The translations under genes and the position numbers were made by a program. Below the pieces are notes generated by a model that was not told the DNA's origin, ran no database searches, and saw nothing but the letters and a program-made list of their open reading frames with translations. A stretch of DNA of 64,000 bases from Cohnella fermenti (GTDB lineage Bacteria > Bacillota > Bacilli > Paenibacillales > Paenibacillaceae), in NCBI RefSeq assembly GCF_004801405.1, contig NZ_SSOB01000034.1, positions 1 to 64,000 of the forward strand. Direction: 5' to 3'. Each line of letters begins with the position of its first letter. The stretch's first letter is position 1. Shown one piece after another: positions 53,063 to 62,365 of the stretch.

Positions 53063-55957
53063 TCAATCCTCCCCCAGCTTAAGCGCTTGATGGATGCGCG
53101 TGCGCGACACCATCGCTCCGAGAATGACGAGACCGACCAGCAGCATGACCGCCACAACCGAATACAGCCGCGCGAAGTCCAGCGCCTCGAAGATGACCTC
53201 GAACGGAGGCACCATCGTGCTCGGGTTGAAGGCGATCTGGAAGTTCGGCACGTACAGCAGGCTGGACAGATTGCCGACGAGCACGCCGATCGCGACCGCG
53301 ATGCCCGAGGTCAGAAGCTGCTCGACGATCAGCATGCCGACCATCTGCCGGACGGACAGGCCGATCGCCCGCATGATCCCGTTCTGCAGCGTCCGCCCCC
53401 GCAGCGACAGCACCCAATACAGCAGGAACCCCGAGAAGCTGACGACAATCGCGATCAGGAACCCGAGCGTCAGAATGCCGTTGATCGCCATCAGGAACGG
53501 ATCGTTCTTCGCCTTGTTCCAATCGAGCGTCGTGTTCACGACCTTCGTGATCGGCAGCTTGCGCTCTTCGATCGCCGCATAGAGCTCCTCCACCCCATAG
53601 CCGGGCTCCATCTTCAGCCAGACGTCATAAGGCTCGAGCGACAGTTGGAACTGAATGCGCGGAAGCTGCCCGACGATGAGCATCGGCGCATTCGCCTTGG
53701 CCTTCGCGTCGCCGACGTCCACGGAGCCGACCGGCGGCAGCGGATTGAACGTCGGGAAGTAATCGAGGATGCCGTAGACGATGAAGGAAGCCGAGCCGAC
53801 GTCCGACCATCCGACCCAGATCGTGTCGCCGACCTTGACGCCCTTCTGCTCCGCCAGCGTGCGGGAGATGAGCACCGCCTTCGAGTCTGTGGCGATCAGA
53901 TTCAAGTAGTCGTTCAGCGGATAACCGAGCAGGCTGCTCCGGAACCATGTCGTCATGCCGAAGTCGTCGGTGTCGATTCCGATCAGCGTTACGCTGGCCG
54001 ACTGGTCCCCCATCGAGAAGAATGCGTCCTTCTTCTTGAATACCTTGGCCGCATGCTCCACCCCCGGCAGCGTCGAATAAGGCTCGAATGCGGGTTCCAG
54101 GTAGTTGATCTTCCGCGATCCTCCGAGAGAGGAGGTCGTCGTATCCCCGGAAGACGGTCCGGACATCGATGTGGCCGGCGGCGGAGCGTCGTTCGGCCAG
54201 CTCGAGCTGAGCACGATATCGGCTCCGTTGCCGTAACGAATCCGATCTTCGGTGTTGCCGTCGATCGTCCGCGCCGCGCTTGCGCTGAAGATGCCCGTCG
54301 CAATCGTCAGAATCAGGAACACCATCAGGAATTGATATTGGCTGCTCGACCGGCTCACCTGGATAAGCGTTGCGTACATCGACGGCCTCCACCAGCGGCG
54401 GCCCAGCCAGTAGATCAGGCTCAGCAGATAAGGGTACAGCCGAAGCAGCAGCAGGCCGGAGCCGACGATGAACAGCGCCGGCACGACGAATTGGAGCGGA
54501 TCGAGATTCAGGTCCGTCGAATTGAGGCCCAGGCTCTGCAGATTGTCCAGCCTCTCACGGAAGTTGAACAGGCCGTAGATCGCGACCGCGACGAAGATGA
54601 CGTCGAGGAACAGCTTATGCCAGAGCGGCGTCTTCGTCTGGCGGGCCAACTGCTGCTTGTGGCCGACAATGCTGACGCGGGTGGCGAGCAGCACCGGGAT
54701 AAGCAGCAGGATGAAGGCCGCCGCCGCCGCGATCGCTCCGTAGACGTATGCTTCGCGGGTCAGCTTGGCCGGCAGCGCGGCGCGGGACACGAACGAGAGG
54801 AAGCCGTTCGAGGCGCCGAGCAGCTTCGTGAAGAACAAGCCGATCGCAGGCCCTGCCGCGAGCGCGGCCGCGCTGAGGAGAATTCCCTCGATCGCGAAGG
54901 AGGCGACGATCTGCCAGCGGGCGGCGCCCCGGCTTCGCAGCACCGCGATCTCGTTCTTCTGCCGGCTGGCGATCAGGTTCGCGACCATAAACATGTAGAA
55001 GCCGAGCATGATAAGAACCGGAATGTACAGCGACCACATCAGCGTCCGGAGCTTCGCGGCCCGCTCCTCGTAGCTGGCGATCGTCGCAAGCGCGGGCGCC
55101 TTGAACTCGGTCTGGAACGCCCCGACGCGTTGCTTGACCTGGTTCTCCATGTTCTTGCTGGCCGCAACGAAGCGATCGACCTGGCTCAGCTCCATCTTCG
55201 AGTAATCGAGAACCGTGTACCAGACGCTGTTCGTCACCAGCACCTTGGCACCCTGGACGAAGTCCCGCTCGAACAGTTCCTCGTCGATCAGCAGCGTATT
55301 GCCGAGGCCGGTCAGCGACGGGTCGTAGAAGTACGGATCGTCGTCGCGAAGCTTCTCGAACACGCCGACCGGCTTGAAGCGAAGCTCGCCCGACACCTTG
55401 TCCCCTTCGCTGTAGAAGACGGAATCCAGAACCGCCCTCAGGTTGTTCAGGCCCGCTTCGGTGACGAGCACCTCGTACACGCCGTCCACCGGCTCCGCCG
55501 CAGGCATTCTTCCGTCCGTCAGCTTGATGTGATCCTCCAGATCGGACATCGAGGAGATGCGGAACGAGCGCGTCTTCTTCTTGTCGGATTCGGTCCCGGC
55601 CTCCGGCACCGAATCGAACGAGCGCGTGTTCCGGTGCACGACCGACTCGACCACCGGCAGCGTGGACGACTGCGCCCCTTCTCCGAGCATGTACGCGTCA
55701 AGGCTCTCGACGATCTGACGGCGCTTCTCCGGCGCTTCGTTGGAGAACGTAGCCTTGGCATATAGCGTTGCCGGGTAGACATTCTTCTCCTTCTGCATCG
55801 TCTCGAGGTCCTTGACCAGCATGCGCGAGAGGATCGCTTCGGAGTAGATCGGCATCGTGCTGACGAGAGCCACGCTGATGACCATTCCCAGGAACAGGCT
55901 GAATACAAGCCACTTGTTTTGAATCATTTTCCGAACGATCATGACGAACAAGGCCAC
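53063..55957 (-). CDS. Large FtsX-like ABC permease
   Basis: The 964-residue protein has an N-terminal membrane helix (about 12-36), a large extracytoplasmic domain (about 37-310), a cluster of helices (about 310-530), a second extracytoplasmic stretch (about 560-810), and FtsX-type helices near the end (about 830-950, with FLIAIVVSFSGFLLYWVLSLRGRTLQNGIMRAIGLS). It resembles MacB/LolE-type mechanotransmission permeases but is duplicated. The GTG at 55957 has AGGAGG 8 bp upstream. It lies between the lipoprotein adaptor gene and the AbrB-fusion ATPase. Confidence 0.9.
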   Translation of the reverse strand: MALFVMIVRKMIQNKWLVFSLFLGMVISVALVSTMPIYSEAILSRMLVKDLETMQKEKNVYPATLYAKATFSNEAPEKRRQIVESLDAYMLGEGAQSSTLPVVESVVHRNTRSFDSVPEAGTESDKKKTRSFRISSMSDLEDHIKLTDGRMPAAEPVDGVYEVLVTEAGLNNLRAVLDSVFYSEGDKVSGELRFKPVGVFEKLRDDDPYFYDPSLTGLGNTLLIDEELFERDFVQGAKVLVTNSVWYTVLDYSKMELSQVDRFVAASKNMENQVKQRVGAFQTEFKAPALATIASYEERAAKLRTLMWSLYIPVLIMLGFYMFMVANLIASRQKNEIAVLRSRGAARWQIVASFAIEGILLSAAALAAGPAIGLFFTKLLGASNGFLSFVSRAALPAKLTREAYVYGAIAAAAAFILLLIPVLLATRVSIVGHKQQLARQTKTPLWHKLFLDVIFVAVAIYGLFNFRERLDNLQSLGLNSTDLNLDPLQFVVPALFIVGSGLLLLRLYPYLLSLIYWLGRRWWRPSMYATLIQVSRSSSQYQFLMVFLILTIATGIFSASAARTIDGNTEDRIRYGNGADIVLSSSWPNDAPPPATSMSGPSSGDTTTSSLGGSRKINYLEPAFEPYSTLPGVEHAAKVFKKKDAFFSMGDQSASVTLIGIDTDDFGMTTWFRSSLLGYPLNDYLNLIATDSKAVLISRTLAEQKGVKVGDTIWVGWSDVGSASFIVYGILDYFPTFNPLPPVGSVDVGDAKAKANAPMLIVGQLPRIQFQLSLEPYDVWLKMEPGYGVEELYAAIEERKLPITKVVNTTLDWNKAKNDPFLMAINGILTLGFLIAIVVSFSGFLLYWVLSLRGRTLQNGIMRAIGLSVRQMVGMLIVEQLLTSGIAVAIGVLVGNLSSLLYVPNFQIAFNPSTMVPPFEVIFEALDFARLYSVVAVMLLVGLVILGAMVSRTRIHQALKLGED

Positions 55958-56059
55958 AAGCTTAGCCTCCTGTATGTAGGATGAAGGCCTTCCGAATGAA
56001 GCGCGTTATCGTTCGCGATGGCGCGCCGTCCTTCGCACTATCCTCCTTCGCACTGTTCT

Positions 56060-57109
56060 TTATTGAAGCACGACGACGTCGCCTTCCTTCAAGCCGTTGA
56101 CGATCTCGATCTCGGTCGCGGAAGACAAGCCGGCTTCGACGTCCACCTCGCGCAGCTTCGTTCCTTCGACGAGAGTTCGCACGAACGTCCGCCCGAGCGA
56201 ATTGCGCAGGCCGCTTCGCGGAATCTTAACGACATCTTGCTTCTCCTTCGTCGTGATGGTCACATCCGCCATCGTTCCGATCTCGATGCCTTCCGGAAGC
56301 GCGTCGGGATCGATGTAGAGCGTTCTCGCGTACTTCTCGGCAAGCGTCTTGTTGAGCGTCTGCGGAGCGGAGGAAGGCGTCTGAACGACCTTGCCGCCGA
56401 GCTCCTTCGTCTCCCCGTCCCGTCTCACCTTGATCTGCACGGGAAAACCGACGTTCACGTCCGAGATGTTATCGGAGCTGTCCACGCCGAGCGTCAGCCG
56501 CAACTGCGTCGGGTCCGCAACGATCACAAGCGTCTGGTACGTGTCGACATAGTCGCCCGGCTCGAGATCCTCGACGAACGTCACGACGCCGTCGATCGGA
56601 GAGACGAGCTGCTTGCTGTCGTATTGCGACTCGAGCCGATCGTACTTGAGCTGCTCGATCTGCACCTGCAGCGCGGCCATCCGAATAACCTCCTCTTCGC
56701 TGGAGGAATCGGTGCGAACCTGCTTCAGGCTGATCTTCGCGCGCTCGAGCGCAAGCTCCTGTTCCTTCAATTTAAGGTCCAGGTCCTCCATCACGAGCTG
56801 AACGAGCACATCCCCTTGCTTCACCTCTTGCCCGGAATTGACGAGCATCTCCTGGACGCGGCCTCCCGTCCCGGTGAATTGCGCGACTTCCGTGTGAACC
56901 GATTCGAAGTAAGCCGTCCCGTTGATCGCGACGACGATGTCCCCCTTCTCGGCGTTCACCGTCTGGTAGTTCTCCTTCGCGGGCTTGATCAAGGGCGGTG
57001 CAAGCGCTTCCTCTTCTTGCGGAAGCAGGGAGCAGCCGGACAGCGAGAGGGCAAGCGAGAGGGCAAGCGCGAGCGCGGGGAAGCCGAGTTTCCTACCTTG
57101 CAGCGACAA
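56060..57109 (-). CDS. Lipoprotein membrane fusion (HlyD/RND-adaptor) protein
   Basis: The 349-residue lipoprotein has a signal peptide with lipobox LSGC (Cys26). It shows the adaptor order: lipoyl/barrel-sandwich half (about 60-100), coiled-coil hairpin (about 100-165), second half (SPIDGVVTFVEDLEPGDYV), beta-barrel and C-terminal domain (GLRNSLGRTFVRTL ... EIVNGLKEGDVVVLQ). It probably joins the permease outside the membrane. It overlaps the upstream ATPase gene by 17 bp. Confidence 0.92.
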   Translation of the reverse strand: MSLQGRKLGFPALALALSLALSLSGCSLLPQEEEALAPPLIKPAKENYQTVNAEKGDIVVAINGTAYFESVHTEVAQFTGTGGRVQEMLVNSGQEVKQGDVLVQLVMEDLDLKLKEQELALERAKISLKQVRTDSSSEEEVIRMAALQVQIEQLKYDRLESQYDSKQLVSPIDGVVTFVEDLEPGDYVDTYQTLVIVADPTQLRLTLGVDSSDNISDVNVGFPVQIKVRRDGETKELGGKVVQTPSSAPQTLNKTLAEKYARTLYIDPDALPEGIEIGTMADVTITTKEKQDVVKIPRSGLRNSLGRTFVRTLVEGTKLREVDVEAGLSSATEIEIVNGLKEGDVVVLQ

Positions 57110-57836
57110 TTAGACCATCCTCCAATTCGTAAACTTGATCGACGATCTCCATGATCGCAGGATCGTGCGTCGTCAGCACGACCGAGATGCCGTGCGTCGT
57201 GACGAGATCCCGGAACAGCTTGATGATGTGCAGACCGGTCTTGCTGTCGAGCTCCGCCGTCGGCTCGTCCGCCAGCAGCAGCTTGGGTCTGTGCGCGATG
57301 GCGCGGGCGATCGCCGTCCGCTGCTGCTCCCCCCCGGAGAGCTCGAACGGCCGGTGGTGCATCCGGGCCTTGAGTCCGACCTGATCGAGCGCGTCGATCG
57401 CCGCCTGCTTCCGCTCCTTCGCCGGATAATCGCTGATTCTCAGGACGAACTCGACGTTCTCGTAAGCCGACATTAAGGGAAACAAGGCGAACGATTGGAA
57501 AATCAGGCCCATCTTCGAACGCCGAACCCGGTCGCGCTCGCGATCCGTCATTCCGGTCAGATCGGCTCCGTCGAATTCCAGCTTCCCTTCCGTCGGACGG
57601 TCGAGCGCTCCGAGCAGGTTGATCAGCGTTGTCTTGCCCGAGCCGGAGCGTCCCTTGAGGGCGATCAAGCGTCCGGCCGAGATGTCCAGGTCGACGCCCT
57701 TCAGCACCGTCACCGCGCCGGTTCCCCGCCCGAACGCGCGGACGAGCCCGCGGGTGCGAATAATGCTGCCGCCCGGCTCCTCCCCCCTCATCTTCCGTAT
57801 GTCCCGCCCATCCGGGCTCCTCCCGTCATTTTCCAT
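57093..57836 (-). CDS. ABC ATPase, MacB/LolD-type
   Basis: The 247-residue ATPase has an N-terminal extension of about 20 residues, Walker A GRSGSGKT (62-69), LSGGE (166-170) and Walker [13 protein letters not shown]. It is first in a four-gene unit with the adaptor, FtsX-like permease and AbrB-fusion ATPase. GGAGGG lies 9 bp before the start at 57836; the frame continues upstream without a supported start. A single permease with two ATPases suggests the ATPases form a heterodimer or alternate. Confidence 0.9.
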   Translation of the reverse strand: MENDGRSPDGRDIRKMRGEEPGGSIIRTRGLVRAFGRGTGAVTVLKGVDLDISAGRLIALKGRSGSGKTTLINLLGALDRPTEGKLEFDGADLTGMTDRERDRVRRSKMGLIFQSFALFPLMSAYENVEFVLRISDYPAKERKQAAIDALDQVGLKARMHHRPFELSGGEQQRTAIARAIAHRPKLLLADEPTAELDSKTGLHIIKLFRDLVTTHGISVVLTTHDPAIMEIVDQVYELEDGLIVAAR

Positions 57837-57859
57837 AAAGCAATGCCCTCCATCCGCAC

Positions 57860-57873
57860 TGTAAGCGCATTCA
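57860..57873. promoter_or_regulatory. cre-like site upstream of the ABC adaptor operon
   Basis: TGTAAGCGCATTCA matches the CcpA cre consensus TGWAANCGNTNWCA at 13 of 14 positions. It lies 24 bp upstream of the ATPase start. Single near-matches can occur by chance. Confidence 0.3.
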
Positions 57874-58069
57874 ATCCGGCGAAATCCATCGAATTTCCGC
57901 TTGTTTCCCGCCTTCCATCGACATATAAAACTAACATACCCGTTCCGCCGCAAGCTTGTCAATTTCATCCTGCACTCCCTATAAAATGATGCAATCGCCA
58001 AAGTCGGCTTATATTAAATTTTCGTTAAATTTTTCTTACGAAAGGGGCTTACCAACGGGCAATTATGTG

Positions 58070-58089
58070 GTATACTGTAAGCGCTACCA
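58070..58089 (+). promoter_or_regulatory. Promoter and cre-like site of the LytTR gene
   Basis: A -10 TATACT (58070-58075) is preceded at 16 bp by a weak TTACCA. The sequence TGTAAGCGCTACCA (58076-58089) directly follows and matches the cre consensus at 13 of 14 positions, as if CcpA could block this start. Confidence 0.4.
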
Positions 58090-58119
58090 AGCAACCTTTC
58101 TAAAGGGGGATTTGGGAAG

Positions 58120-58455
58120 ATGAACGTAGCCTCGAGCCTGTACGACACTTTCGAGCCGCATAAGGATTCGCTGTTCTTCAAGGTGGGCACGCATGGCCTC
58201 ATCAGCTTCCACGGGCGCAACTACAATATTAAAAAGAGAATGTCCCCGGAGCAAAGAACCGGGCTCATGCGCGACGACTCGTTCTTCCGGGTATCCTCGG
58301 ACTGCTACGTGAACGTCGACAAGATCTCCGACATCGCGGAGGACTGCCTCATCTTCGGAGACCGCTCCGCCAGCTCCAAGAAGCTGCCTGTCTCGAAGCG
58401 CAAGCAGCAAGTGATCAAGCATCTGCTTACCGAACGCACAACCCAGCCGCATTGA
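58120..58455 (+). CDS. Small LytTR-type DNA-binding protein
   Basis: The 111-residue protein is little more than a LytTR domain. It shows the typical end of that fold, FFRVSSDCYVNVDKISDIAEDCLIFG followed by KLPVSKRKQQVIKHLL. It has no receiver or membrane part, so it may be a stand-alone regulator. GGGGG-type sites (AAAGGGGGA) precede the start. It is monocistronic, with a terminator 32 bp beyond. Confidence 0.85.
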   Translation: MNVASSLYDTFEPHKDSLFFKVGTHGLISFHGRNYNIKKRMSPEQRTGLMRDDSFFRVSSDCYVNVDKISDIAEDCLIFGDRSASSKKLPVSKRKQQVIKHLLTERTTQPH

Positions 58456-58486
58456 TTGGTATCCCGTCATCTGTACGGAATAGGTG

Positions 58487-58534
58487 AAGCCCCTGCGAAC
58501 CCGCCTCGGCGGTGTTGCGGGGGCTTGTTTCTTG
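58487..58534 (+). terminator. Terminator of the LytTR gene
   Basis: AAGCCCC pairs with GGGGCTT, with an inner CCGCC/GGCGG stem, followed by GTTTCTT. Confidence 0.75.
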
Positions 58535-58617
58535 TCGTCATTCGAGCGTCCGTCCTCCGGGAAAAGAGCATGTGGTATAGTAAAGGTACATTCGATTGGA
58601 GAAAGAAGGAATCGCGA

Positions 58618-59589
58618 GTGAACTACCGGAAGCTGGGGGCGAGCGGCCTCAAGGTGTCCGAGCTTGGGCTCGGCACGAACTCGTTCGGCAAGAGGGCCGA
58701 CAAGGAGGAATCGATCCGAATCGTTCGCGAGGCGATCGAGCTCGGCGTCAACTTCATCGACACGGCGAATATCTACGCGGGCACCGCGTCCGAGACGATC
58801 ATCGGCGAAGCGCTGGAAGGAAGGCGGCACGAGGTTGTGCTCGCCACGAAGGCAGGGCTTGTGTTCGGACCCGGTCCGAACGCGCGGGGATCTTCGCGTT
58901 ATCATCTGCAGCAGCAGCTCGACGCCAGCCTGAAGCGGCTTCGCACCGACTGCATCGACCTCTACCAGATCCATACGTTCGACCCGGACACGCCGCTGGA
59001 GGAGACGCTGCGCGCGCTCGACGACATGGTTCGCGCGGGCAAGGTGCGCTACATCGGCGCTTCGAACTACGCCGCCTGGGAGCTGATGAAGGCAGTCGGC
59101 CTCAGCGAGAAGCTCGGCCTGAACCGATTCGTCTCCACCCAGGTCAGCTACTCGCTGGCGGATCGGACGCCGGAACGCGAGCTTGTTCCGATGGCGCTCG
59201 ACCAAGGCGTCGGCCTTATTCCCTACTTCCCGCTCGCCGGCGGCATCCTGACGGGCAAGTACGGCAATGAACGGACTCCCGCCGGCTCGCGCGCCGTCAC
59301 CGATCCGGGCTTCGTCCGCTTCTTCGACGACGGCCGGATCGAGCTTGGACGCGAGGTGCAGCGGCTTGCCGAGCAGGCCAGCGTCGCCCCCGGCCTGCTC
59401 GCCATTCGCTGGCTCATGCAGCAGCCGGCCGTCTCGACCGTCATCGTCGGCGCGACCTCGGCGGCGCAGCTTCGCGAGAACGCCCGCAGCGCCGAGCTCC
59501 GCCTGGAGGACGAGCTGCTGGCGCGCCTTGGCGAAGCGAGCCGGGCGTACCGGAGCGGCGAGCCGTTCGCCAATTACCGACTGAGCTGA
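58618..59589 (+). CDS. Aldo/keto reductase, AKR11/12-like
   Basis: The 323-residue reductase begins (GTG)NYRKLGASGLKVSELGLGTNSFGKR and has the tetrad residues in FIDTANIYAGTASE, LATKAGL, and YQIHTF. The C-terminal cofactor block VIVGATSAAQLRENARS is typical of the YhdN/YccK group. The GTG at 58618 has AAGGA 7 bp upstream; the frame extends back to 58456 but lacks a site there. It converges on the cardiolipin synthase gene with 19 bp between stops. Confidence 0.92.
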   Translation: MNYRKLGASGLKVSELGLGTNSFGKRADKEESIRIVREAIELGVNFIDTANIYAGTASETIIGEALEGRRHEVVLATKAGLVFGPGPNARGSSRYHLQQQLDASLKRLRTDCIDLYQIHTFDPDTPLEETLRALDDMVRAGKVRYIGASNYAAWELMKAVGLSEKLGLNRFVSTQVSYSLADRTPERELVPMALDQGVGLIPYFPLAGGILTGKYGNERTPAGSRAVTDPGFVRFFDDGRIELGREVQRLAEQASVAPGLLAIRWLMQQPAVSTVIVGATSAAQLRENARSAELRLEDELLARLGEASRAYRSGEPFANYRLS

Positions 59590-59608
59590 AGCAGGAACGC
59601 GCCTCCGC

Positions 59609-61069
59609 TTACAGAATCGGCGACAGCAGTCGGGTCACCGATTCGCGCAGCTTGTGCATGCGGGGGCGCTTCAGGTACTCCTCGTACGTCCAGAGGCGGG
59701 AGTGCTCGATGTCCTTCAAGTAGTTCCGCTCCAGCTCGCCGACGAGCTCGCGGTCATACAGGAAGGCGTTGATCTCGAAGTTCAGCTTGAAGCTGCGAAT
59801 GTCGAAGTTGGCCGTGCCGACGGAAGCGACCGCGCCGTCGATAATAAGCGTCTTGGCATGGAGGAAGCCGTTCTCGTACAGATAGCATTCCACGCCCAGA
59901 GGCAGCAGGTCGCCCACATACGAGTGAGTCGCCCAGTACACCATCTGGTGGTCGGGAATCGCTGGTATGATCATTTTCACATTGACTCCGGACAGGGCCG
60001 CCGTCTGAATCGCATTCACGAGACTCTCGTCGGGAACGAAGTAAGGCGTCTGAATCCACACGCTCTTGCGGGCCCGGTGAATCATCTTGATGTAGGCGTT
60101 GCGAATGTGCTCGTAGCTCTGGTCGGGGCCGCTGGCGACGATCTGCACCCCTACCTTCCCCTTCTCTTCGTCCGAAACGGACGGAAGGAAGAACTCCGTC
60201 TCGACCAACTGCCGCTTGGACGCCATGTTCCAATCCCGTATAAAATGCCCCTGCATCATCCTCACGGCGCTCCCCGTCATTCTCAGGTGCGTGTCGCGCC
60301 AGTAGCCGAAGCGGTCCGCGAGCCCCAGATACTCGTCCCCGACGTTGATTCCCCCGATGTACCCGATCGTCCCGTCGATGATCGCGAGCTTGCGATGGTT
60401 GCGGTAATTCACCCGGAAGTTGAGATACGGCACCTTGGACGGGAAGAACGCCGCCACCTGTCCGCCCGCCTGGAGCAGCGGCTGGAACACGCGGGCGGAG
60501 AGCCGGTGGCTGCCGATCGGATCGTACAGGAACCGGACCTCGACGCCCTGCTCCGCCTTCTCCTTCAGCAGCTCCAACAGTCTGCGCCCGGTATTGTCAT
60601 CGTTGATGATGTAATACATCAGGTGGATATGCGTCGTCGCCGTCCGAATCTCCTCGAACAGGGAGTAGAACTTCTCGTTGCCGTCCTTGAACACCTGAAC
60701 CGCGTTGTCCTGGGTGTAGAGCGCCTTCGCGCTGGACAGGTTCATGTAGATCAAGTCCTCGAACCCGGCCATCGACGGATCGTTGTATTCGACGCGGCGC
60801 TGGCGGAACTCCTTCTTCTGGTGGTCGGTAAGCTGCTGGTACAGCTTGTTCCTCCACTTCTTGTCCTTGTAAATCTTCAGACGGCTGAGGTTCTGCCCGA
60901 AGATCAGATAGATGATGAAGCCCCCAACGGGGAAAAACAGAAATATCATCAGCCAAGCCCAGGTGACTCCGACGTTGCGACGCTCAAGGAAGATAACGCT
61001 TATGGCCAGAACCAGGTTGATCAGCGTTATGACCGTGTAAATGTTCTGCGTGATGGACGACAATGACAT
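59609..61069 (-). CDS. cls: Cardiolipin synthase
   Basis: The 486-residue enzyme joins two phosphatidylglycerols into cardiolipin. It has two N-terminal membrane helices (about 10-30 and 38-58) and two HKD phospholipase D motifs: NYRNHRKLAIIDG and GFLHAKTLIIDG. The length and order are those of bacterial Cls. It is probably monocistronic; its promoter was not resolved. Confidence 0.95.
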   Translation of the reverse strand: MSLSSITQNIYTVITLINLVLAISVIFLERRNVGVTWAWLMIFLFFPVGGFIIYLIFGQNLSRLKIYKDKKWRNKLYQQLTDHQKKEFRQRRVEYNDPSMAGFEDLIYMNLSSAKALYTQDNAVQVFKDGNEKFYSLFEEIRTATTHIHLMYYIINDDNTGRRLLELLKEKAEQGVEVRFLYDPIGSHRLSARVFQPLLQAGGQVAAFFPSKVPYLNFRVNYRNHRKLAIIDGTIGYIGGINVGDEYLGLADRFGYWRDTHLRMTGSAVRMMQGHFIRDWNMASKRQLVETEFFLPSVSDEEKGKVGVQIVASGPDQSYEHIRNAYIKMIHRARKSVWIQTPYFVPDESLVNAIQTAALSGVNVKMIIPAIPDHQMVYWATHSYVGDLLPLGVECYLYENGFLHAKTLIIDGAVASVGTANFDIRSFKLNFEINAFLYDRELVGELERNYLKDIEHSRLWTYEEYLKRPRMHKLRESVTRLLSPIL

Positions 61070-61189
61070 GCCGATGAACCCTCGTCTCGTGAATGATGGC
61101 GGATAACGGTGATAAACGATAACGAACTACAACCCCAATCCTAGCACATGGACACGAATTTAGCGATCCTCTATGAAGATTGCGGGCGA

Positions 61190-61345
61190 CGGTTGCGGGC
61201 GGAGTTGAGGCGAGGCTGCGAGCGGAGTTGGGGCGAGGCTTGCGAGCGGAGTTGAGGCGAGGCTGCGAGCGGGATTAGGGGGCGAAGCTGGCAGCGGGAT
61301 CTGGGGCGGGATTGGAGCGAGGCTGGAGGCGGAGTTGAAGCTTGA
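61190..61345. repeat. Tandem GCGAGCGGAGTTGGGGCGAGGCT repeats
   Basis: Imperfect copies of a unit of about 24 bp, GCGAGCGGAGTT followed by GGGGCGAGGCT, run head to tail upstream of array locus 5. No gene is seen in 61070-61703. Confidence 0.8.
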
Positions 61346-61533
61346 GCCCGCGAATGAATGCTATTTTTCACATTCATTTTGTGTTTTGAAGGCGTTTTTG
61401 CCGGTTTTATGTGGTTTTTCGCATATATCGGCCGCACCGTCGAAGGTTTGGCCCTCATAAATGCTAAATTTCACATAAAATCTTCATTACCGCCGTCCCC
61501 CACCATTTTTTATGTGAAAAACCGCATTCGCGC
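61346..61533. repeat. Phased palindrome array, locus 5 (four units)
   Basis: Units start at 61359, 61410, 61462 and 61513 (steps 51, 52, 51). They read ATGCTATTTTTCACAT, ATGTGGTTTTTCGCAT, ATGCTAAATTTCACAT and ATGTGAAAAACCGCAT. The last is the same motif in reverse orientation, so orientation may be free while spacing is fixed. It lies between the cardiolipin synthase promoter side and the end of the nitroreductase gene. Confidence 0.85.
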
Positions 61534-61559
61534 GGGCCCGATCATGGATTCGGAGGCCC

Positions 61560-61665
61560 GGCGATTGCGGCGATGGCGACGGTTGCGGAAATGGCGACGA
61601 TTGCGGAAACTGCGACCACTGCGGAAACTGCGACCACTGCGGAGACTGCGACGGCTTCGTCGTCC
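61560..61665. repeat. Tandem TGCGGAAACTGCGACCAC repeats
   Basis: About five imperfect copies of an 18-bp unit (TGCGGAAACTGCGACCAC) follow array locus 5. They are not believed to be coding. Confidence 0.8.
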
Positions 61666-61703
61666 ACTCGGCGACTCCGGCAGGTTCGACACTCGGGCGG
61701 GCG

Positions 61704-62189
61704 TTACGGCAGTTCGAACAGCTTATCCTGAATCGACGTCCGCGGCTTCGCCGGCGGGACTTCTTCCGGATAGCCGACGCCGAAAATTCCGATGACGACG
61801 TCCTCGTCCGGAATGCCCAGTATCTCTCTCATCTTGGGAGCGGCGGCGAGCGACGACCAGAACGTGCCGGCGCCTTCGCTGTGCGCGGCCAGCATGAAGC
61901 TCTGCGCGAAGCAGGCGACGGCGTATGCGTTCTCTTCCTTCTCGACCGGCAGCGCCGAGCCCTTGGAGGTCATCAGAACGACAAGCGGCGCGCCGCCGAA
62001 GTCGGTCTTGTGGTTCAATTCGGCCCGCGTCTCCGGTCCGACGAACGCAAGCTGCCACGGCTCGGTCATGCGGTGGTTCGGGGAATAAGAGGCAGCTTCC
62101 AGCCAAGCGATGACCTTTTCTTTATCGATGGCGTCCGCCTTGAATTGTTTGATGTTGCGGCGTGACGTGATGGCTTCGATCGTGTTCAT
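61704..62189 (-). CDS. Nitroreductase family protein
   Basis: The 161-residue flavin oxidoreductase shows the FMN-binding start SRRNIKQF, the block EAASYSPNHRMTEPWQLAFVG, and AGTFWSSLAAAPKMREILGIPDEDVVIGIFGVGYP. Members reduce nitroaromatics, quinones or related substrates with NAD(P)H. It is a compact version of the family. The start follows AAGGAGA. A perfect 16-bp palindrome lies just upstream. It appears monocistronic. Confidence 0.9.
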   Translation of the reverse strand: MNTIEAITSRRNIKQFKADAIDKEKVIAWLEAASYSPNHRMTEPWQLAFVGPETRAELNHKTDFGGAPLVVLMTSKGSALPVEKEENAYAVACFAQSFMLAAHSEGAGTFWSSLAAAPKMREILGIPDEDVVIGIFGVGYPEEVPPAKPRTSIQDKLFELP

Positions 62190-62221
62190 GGGCAGGGAGT
62201 CTCCTTCGCTTGACGGATATT

Positions 62222-62237
62222 ATACGATATATCGTAT
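62222..62237. promoter_or_regulatory. Perfect 16-bp palindrome upstream of nitroreductase
   Basis: ATACGATATATCGTAT is fully self-complementary and lies 33 bp upstream of the start codon. This is the usual size and place of a TetR- or MarR-family operator. No regulator gene is adjacent. Confidence 0.5.
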
Positions 62238-62304
62238 TTGGTCGATTGGTTGCATTGTATACGGGCCTGCCTAGCTTTGTCAAGACGGATGCGCAATAAC
62301 GGCC

Positions 62305-62344
62305 ACAGCCCCGAAGGCGCCGTCATCGGCGTCCTCGGGGCTGT
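62305..62344 (-). terminator. Hairpin beyond the ABC permease gene
   Basis: ACAGCCCCGA and TCGGGGCTGT form a perfect 10-bp stem with an inner GGCGCCG/CGGCGTC pairing. No strong T-run follows. It ends the SsuC-like gene. Confidence 0.65.
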
Positions 62345-62365
62345 CCGAGCGATTGCTATTCGCGA

